In this document: piece after piece, positions 60,838 through 64,000 of the stretch | Layout: each line of letters begins with the position of its first letter | Numbering within the stretch: the first letter of the stretch is position 1 | Assembly: GCA_910577235.1 (NCBI GenBank) | Contig: CAJTMX010000023.1 | Span: 4,840-68,839, forward strand | DNA: 64,000 bases | Reading direction: 5' to 3' | Source: an uncultured Acetatifactor sp. | Lineage (GTDB): Bacteria; Bacillota; Clostridia; Lachnospirales; Lachnospiraceae | Position numbers and translations under genes: made by a program | The notes under the pieces: model-generated | What the model was told of the DNA's origin: nothing | The model's database searches: none | The model's input: the letters and a program-made list of their open reading frames with translations, nothing else

Positions 60838-62346
60838 ATGCAAAATATTATATTATATAGGTTAAAGGAGTATGCTAAAGATTTAAATAAAGTGGCACTA
60901 AAATATGGGGATTATTCTCTTACATATAGTGAACTGGATTTGTTAAGTTCAAATGTGTCAGACAGATTAATAAAGGCCGTCGGATATGAAAAGAACAGTC
61001 CGATAGTTATTTATGAGAAAAGAGGAATAGATTTTATTGTTCTAATTTTGGCTGTAATGAAGAGTGGCTGTTTTTACGTACCGTTGGAAGATTCAATGCC
61101 TATTAATCGTGTAATACATATATATAAAGACTTGAAGGCTAAACTCATAGTCTCTACAGGGGTTTTAAATGACATACCTGATTGCCATTGTTTGTCTATA
61201 AACATGGACGAAATGAAATTTCGTAGGGGTGTAAGAGCAGATTGTTATGAACTGAACGAAGACGATTTGGTATATGTAATGTATACATCTGGATCTAGTG
61301 GGAATCCCAAAGGGGTGAAAATTAAGTATAGTAATCTAAACAATTTGATAAACTCGTTTTGGGAGATAGTATACAAAAAATTCGATGAAAACATAAATGT
61401 TGGAGTATTAGCTTCGTTCAGCTTTGACGCGTCTGTTAAACAGATTTTCTGTTCGCTGTGTTATGGGCATACTCTTGTTATTTCTGAAGATAGCGTAAAA
61501 TACTTTGGACGGAAAATACATAATTTTCATAACAAATATGATATAAAACTTTGCGACTGTACACCATCGCACATTAAACTTATGAGCGTGCAAACGGCAA
61601 AAGATATGTCCCAAATTGATTACATGATAGTCGGCGGTGAAAATCTTAGATGGGAAAATTTGGTGAAACTGAAATTAACCATGGGACGAATGCCAGATAT
61701 TATTAATGTGTACGGTCCCACAGAATGTTGCGTTGATGTCTCTTATAACTATATAGGCAAAGTTGATGATGATAAAACGGGATATGTTTCCATCGGAGTG
61801 CCTCTTGATAATACAGAACTATATATCTGGGATGATGAAGAGAGAATAATTAAGGAAAGAAATTGCCCAGGAGAATTGATTGTTAAAGGAAAGCAGGTTG
61901 GTGCGGGATATGTGAATATTATAAGCGATAGTTTTAGGAAGTCAAAAGACGATATAAACGGATTCGATGTTTATCGCACGGGCGATCTGGCTATGTATAA
62001 TGACGGTGATGAAATAATAGTTATATCTAGATTGGATAACCAGGTAAAAATAAACGGATATCGCATAGAACTAAATGAGATATCAAGGTGTATTGAAGAA
62101 TTTTCAAAAATCCCTTGCGAGACAATAGTGATTAAAAATAACGAAATTAATATGTTAATTTCATTTGTTGTGGGAAACTTTGATGTAGAAGAACTAAAAT
62201 TGCATTTGGCCAAGAAATTACCAGCATATATGTTACCTAAGGCATACATTAGAATAGATGAAATACCGTTAAACAAAAATGGAAAAGTTGACTTAGCATG
62301 TTTAAAAAGGATATATTGTGAGGAGCGGAAGAGGGAAACATTATGA
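60838..62346 (+). CDS. free-standing NRPS-type adenylation enzyme
   Basis: Protein of 502 residues of the AMP-binding family, close to DltA and NRPS adenylation domains in layout. Core motifs: YTSGSSGNPKG (A3) near residue 150, NVYGPTE (A5) near 295, YRTGDLA (A7), RLDNQVKINGYRIEL (A8) and LNKNGKVD (A10) with the catalytic lysine. It activates an amino acid as adenylate and presumably loads the acyl carrier protein of this cluster. No carrier or condensation domain is attached. The stop overlaps the start of rfbA (ATGA), so the two are translationally coupled. No clear ribosome binding site. Confidence 0.9.
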   Translation: MQNIILYRLKEYAKDLNKVALKYGDYSLTYSELDLLSSNVSDRLIKAVGYEKNSPIVIYEKRGIDFIVLILAVMKSGCFYVPLEDSMPINRVIHIYKDLKAKLIVSTGVLNDIPDCHCLSINMDEMKFRRGVRADCYELNEDDLVYVMYTSGSSGNPKGVKIKYSNLNNLINSFWEIVYKKFDENINVGVLASFSFDASVKQIFCSLCYGHTLVISEDSVKYFGRKIHNFHNKYDIKLCDCTPSHIKLMSVQTAKDMSQIDYMIVGGENLRWENLVKLKLTMGRMPDIINVYGPTECCVDVSYNYIGKVDDDKTGYVSIGVPLDNTELYIWDDEERIIKERNCPGELIVKGKQVGAGYVNIISDSFRKSKDDINGFDVYRTGDLAMYNDGDEIIVISRLDNQVKINGYRIELNEISRCIEEFSKIPCETIVIKNNEINMLISFVVGNFDVEELKLHLAKKLPAYMLPKAYIRIDEIPLNKNGKVDLACLKRIYCEERKRETL

Positions 62347-63221
62347 AAGGAATTATTTTATCTGGAGGGAATGGAACAAGGCTTAGACCGATTACCGGAG
62401 CATATCAGAAACAGCTATTGCCGGTATATGACAAACCGATGATTTATTATGCCATTTCATTGTTGATGATGATAGAAATAAGAGATATTGCGATTGTAAT
62501 CACAGGAAAAGCGATGAAATCTCTTGAAACGCTAATGAATGATGGAGAGTATACAGGACTGAATATTACATATCTCAGAGAAGATGAAGACGAATGTGAG
62601 GGGATTGCAAAAGCGATGCGGCGTTGTAAAGAGTTCATAGGAGTTGATAACTTTGTTATGGTACTGGGAGATACATTATTATATGGTGCGGAACTGATTA
62701 ATTATTTGAAACGAGGTAGGGATGTTTTGGAAAAGAAAGGTCATGCTTTCGTTTTTGAAACATTGGTTTCTGACCCCACTCAATTTGGCACGGTTATGTA
62801 TGATGGAAACAATAATCCGCAAAGAATTGTTGAAAAGAGCCAAGAGAGAATTAATTCACGCGCTATTCCTGGCATCTATTTTCTGACATCTGAAGCAATG
62901 CAATTCGCTGATGCAATTACAAAATCTGATCGAAACGAATATGAGATTACATCTGTATTGGAGGAATATATGAAGCGAGGCAAACTAGAAACTCAAAAAT
63001 GCGGACGCGGAATAGTTTGGATTGATACGGGCACCCCTAATTCAATAAACAATGCATCAAATTTAGTTCGGCTTATTGAGGAAAACACGGGAAACATAAT
63101 TGCATGTTTAGAGGAAATTGCTTACAATAATGGTTGGATTGACAGAAGTAAATTGGAGATGGCTATAGCGTTCAACGCAGGAACAGAATATGGAGATTAT
63201 TTGACAAAATGTCTTCAATAG
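62343..63221 (+). CDS. rfbA: glucose-1-phosphate thymidylyltransferase
   Basis: Protein of 292 residues. LSGGNGTRLRPITGAYQKQL with LLPVYDKPMIYY is the dTTP and sugar phosphate site, VLGDTLLYG contains the metal-binding Asp, and IVWIDTGTPNSINNA closes the core. It makes dTDP-glucose, the substrate of RfbB at 54371. In most rfb operons the two lie side by side; here eight genes separate them, which argues that the set was assembled or shuffled. Start overlaps the previous stop; GGAGCGGAAGAGGG lies just upstream. Confidence 0.93.
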   Translation: MKGIILSGGNGTRLRPITGAYQKQLLPVYDKPMIYYAISLLMMIEIRDIAIVITGKAMKSLETLMNDGEYTGLNITYLREDEDECEGIAKAMRRCKEFIGVDNFVMVLGDTLLYGAELINYLKRGRDVLEKKGHAFVFETLVSDPTQFGTVMYDGNNNPQRIVEKSQERINSRAIPGIYFLTSEAMQFADAITKSDRNEYEITSVLEEYMKRGKLETQKCGRGIVWIDTGTPNSINNASNLVRLIEENTGNIIACLEEIAYNNGWIDRSKLEMAIAFNAGTEYGDYLTKCLQ

Positions 63222-63275
63222 TAATCCTTATTAGGTATATAATATGCAAAGAGAAGCATATGCGGAGGTGATTGC

Positions 63276-63599
63276 ATGATATGTAACATTATCGCAGTTG
63301 ACTTTGATGAAACTCTGTGATTTAGTAGTTGGCCAGAGCTCGGCGAGCCCAATCAGCCTTTAAGCGAATACTTAATAGAACAGCAGTCACTTGGTAGCAA
63401 ACTTATCCTTTGGACCTGCCGCGCGGGGGAAACCTTGGAGAAAGCCATTGACCGGTGTCGGGATCATCAGTTGGAGTTTGATGTCGTCAACGATAATCTT
63501 TCAGAAACCATTGAAATGTATGGAAATAATTCTAGGAAGATTACTTGCGACTACTACATTGGTGACAAAGCTATTTCTCCTGAAACAATAAGGACGTAG
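63276..63599 (+). pseudogene. HAD-like hydrolase gene broken by one in-frame stop
   Basis: 108-codon frame from an ATG after CGGAGG. Residues 7-14 (AVDFDETL) are a HAD motif 1, followed at 63318-63320 by TGA, after which the same frame continues with SSWPELGEPN, LILWTCRAGETLEKAI (motif 2 region), FDVVNDNL and DYYIGDKA, all typical of small HAD-like proteins in phages and mobile elements. The site of the stop usually carries Cys in relatives as I recall them (TGC or TGT to TGA would be one change). Higher GC than the genes before it. Confidence 0.8.
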
Positions 63600-63745
63600 C
63601 CATATATATTGTAAGCGCCGAATTGGTTCTTTTCAGTTAAATTATAGTTGGCAAAAATTAAGGGAAGAAACCGAAACCTCTTCCCAATCATACAGATTTT
63701 CTTTATGATGTTAGTTGCGACAAAACAGATAAAGGGGCCTGTATT

Positions 63746-63886
63746 ATGAATTCTATTGTAGAGGAAAAGTTGGATTCGTTCAAGGAGTTAGAACATTTTC
63801 CGACAATTTACAAGGGCAGATTCTGTTACAACACATGGCAATATTTCGCGCTACGCGCTCTTGACAGCTTTTCCCGCCTTTGCTAA
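63746..63886 (+). CDS. 46-codon open frame, probably a remnant
   Basis: Starts at an ATG 9 bp after AAAGGGG and ends TAA at 63886. The peptide (starts NSIVEEKLDSFKELE, ends LRALDSFSRLC) matches nothing I recognise. Sequence 63600-64000 has no other gene I can support. Confidence 0.25.
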   Translation: MNSIVEEKLDSFKELEHFPTIYKGRFCYNTWQYFALRALDSFSRLC

Positions 63887-63922
63887 GGGGCTGAATTTCG
63901 TTTCCGGTAAATCACAGACAGA

Positions 63923-63951
63923 TTGCCATAGCCGGATAAATATAATATAAT
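63923..63951 (+). promoter_or_regulatory. probable promoter for a gene beyond the window
   Basis: TTGCCA at 63923-63928, 17-bp spacer, TATAAT at 63946-63951, pointing out of the window end. Confidence 0.5.
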
Positions 63952-64000
63952 CCTGTTTTTAACAGTTGTGAGGGAGATGAATGGCTGTATGCCCAGTATT

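Overview
The window looks like chromosome of a Gram-positive, spore-lineage Clostridia, most likely Lachnospiraceae. The grounds are gene content and style rather than a marker gene: an S-box (SAM-I) riboswitch ahead of metK, a class B sortase with a VPKTG substrate, a SleB-type wall hydrolase, a RelQ-type alarmone synthetase, a NfeD/SPFH pair, strong purine-rich ribosome binding sites and Firmicutes-type promoters. I saw no rRNA, tRNA or CRISPR array.

Region 1 (1-6.9 kb) is the right end of an integrative mobile element: a ParB-like protein, a small accessory protein preceded by 19-bp iterons, a highly structured non-coding stretch, and an operon of three large serine recombinases driven by a promoter whose spacer is a perfect palindrome. 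The element ends inside a polysaccharide deacetylase gene, of which only the 3' part remains (about 6.92-7.35 kb).

Region 2 (7.4-25.5 kb) is mixed chromosome: a sortase and its VPKTG surface protein; a four-Cys membrane protein translationally coupled to a PflA-like radical SAM enzyme; a BlaI-like repressor; an AraC-HTH/GGDEF fusion facing a three-gene operon (metallopeptidase/VWA protein, MoxR-like AAA ATPase, leucine-rich repeat protein); UDP-sugar genes (pyrophosphorylase, galE); an Rpn nuclease; hemolysin III; RelQ; a coiled-coil membrane protein; a flavin reductase; and DNA polymerase IV.

Region 3 (25.6-48.6 kb) is housekeeping core: an M23 peptidase with LysM and G5, murA, S-box, metK, dnaE, pfkA, a TrmH methyltransferase, proC, a SleB-like hydrolase, NfeD/SPFH, argF, birA, a DUF6145-like protein, coaX, dus, greA and lysS. 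It is interrupted at 40.1-40.8 kb by a striking non-coding block: a nested palindrome of about 235 bp followed by 144-bp tandem repeats.

Region 4 (48.6-64 kb) is visibly AT-richer and looks acquired. After about 1 kb of decayed sequence, a strong promoter and a long leader precede a one-directional set of genes: two ABC exporter half-transporters, a BtrH-like cysteine acyltransferase/peptidase, RfbB, a free-standing acyl carrier protein, a PaaK/CapK-type adenylating enzyme, a family 4 glycosidase, a PfkB sugar kinase, a GT4 glycosyltransferase, a free-standing NRPS-type adenylation enzyme and RfbA. I read this as a small, apparently undescribed biosynthesis and export cluster for an acylated or aminoacylated deoxysugar-containing metabolite. 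It ends with a HAD-like pseudogene broken by one stop codon. The product is inference; the gene families are well supported.
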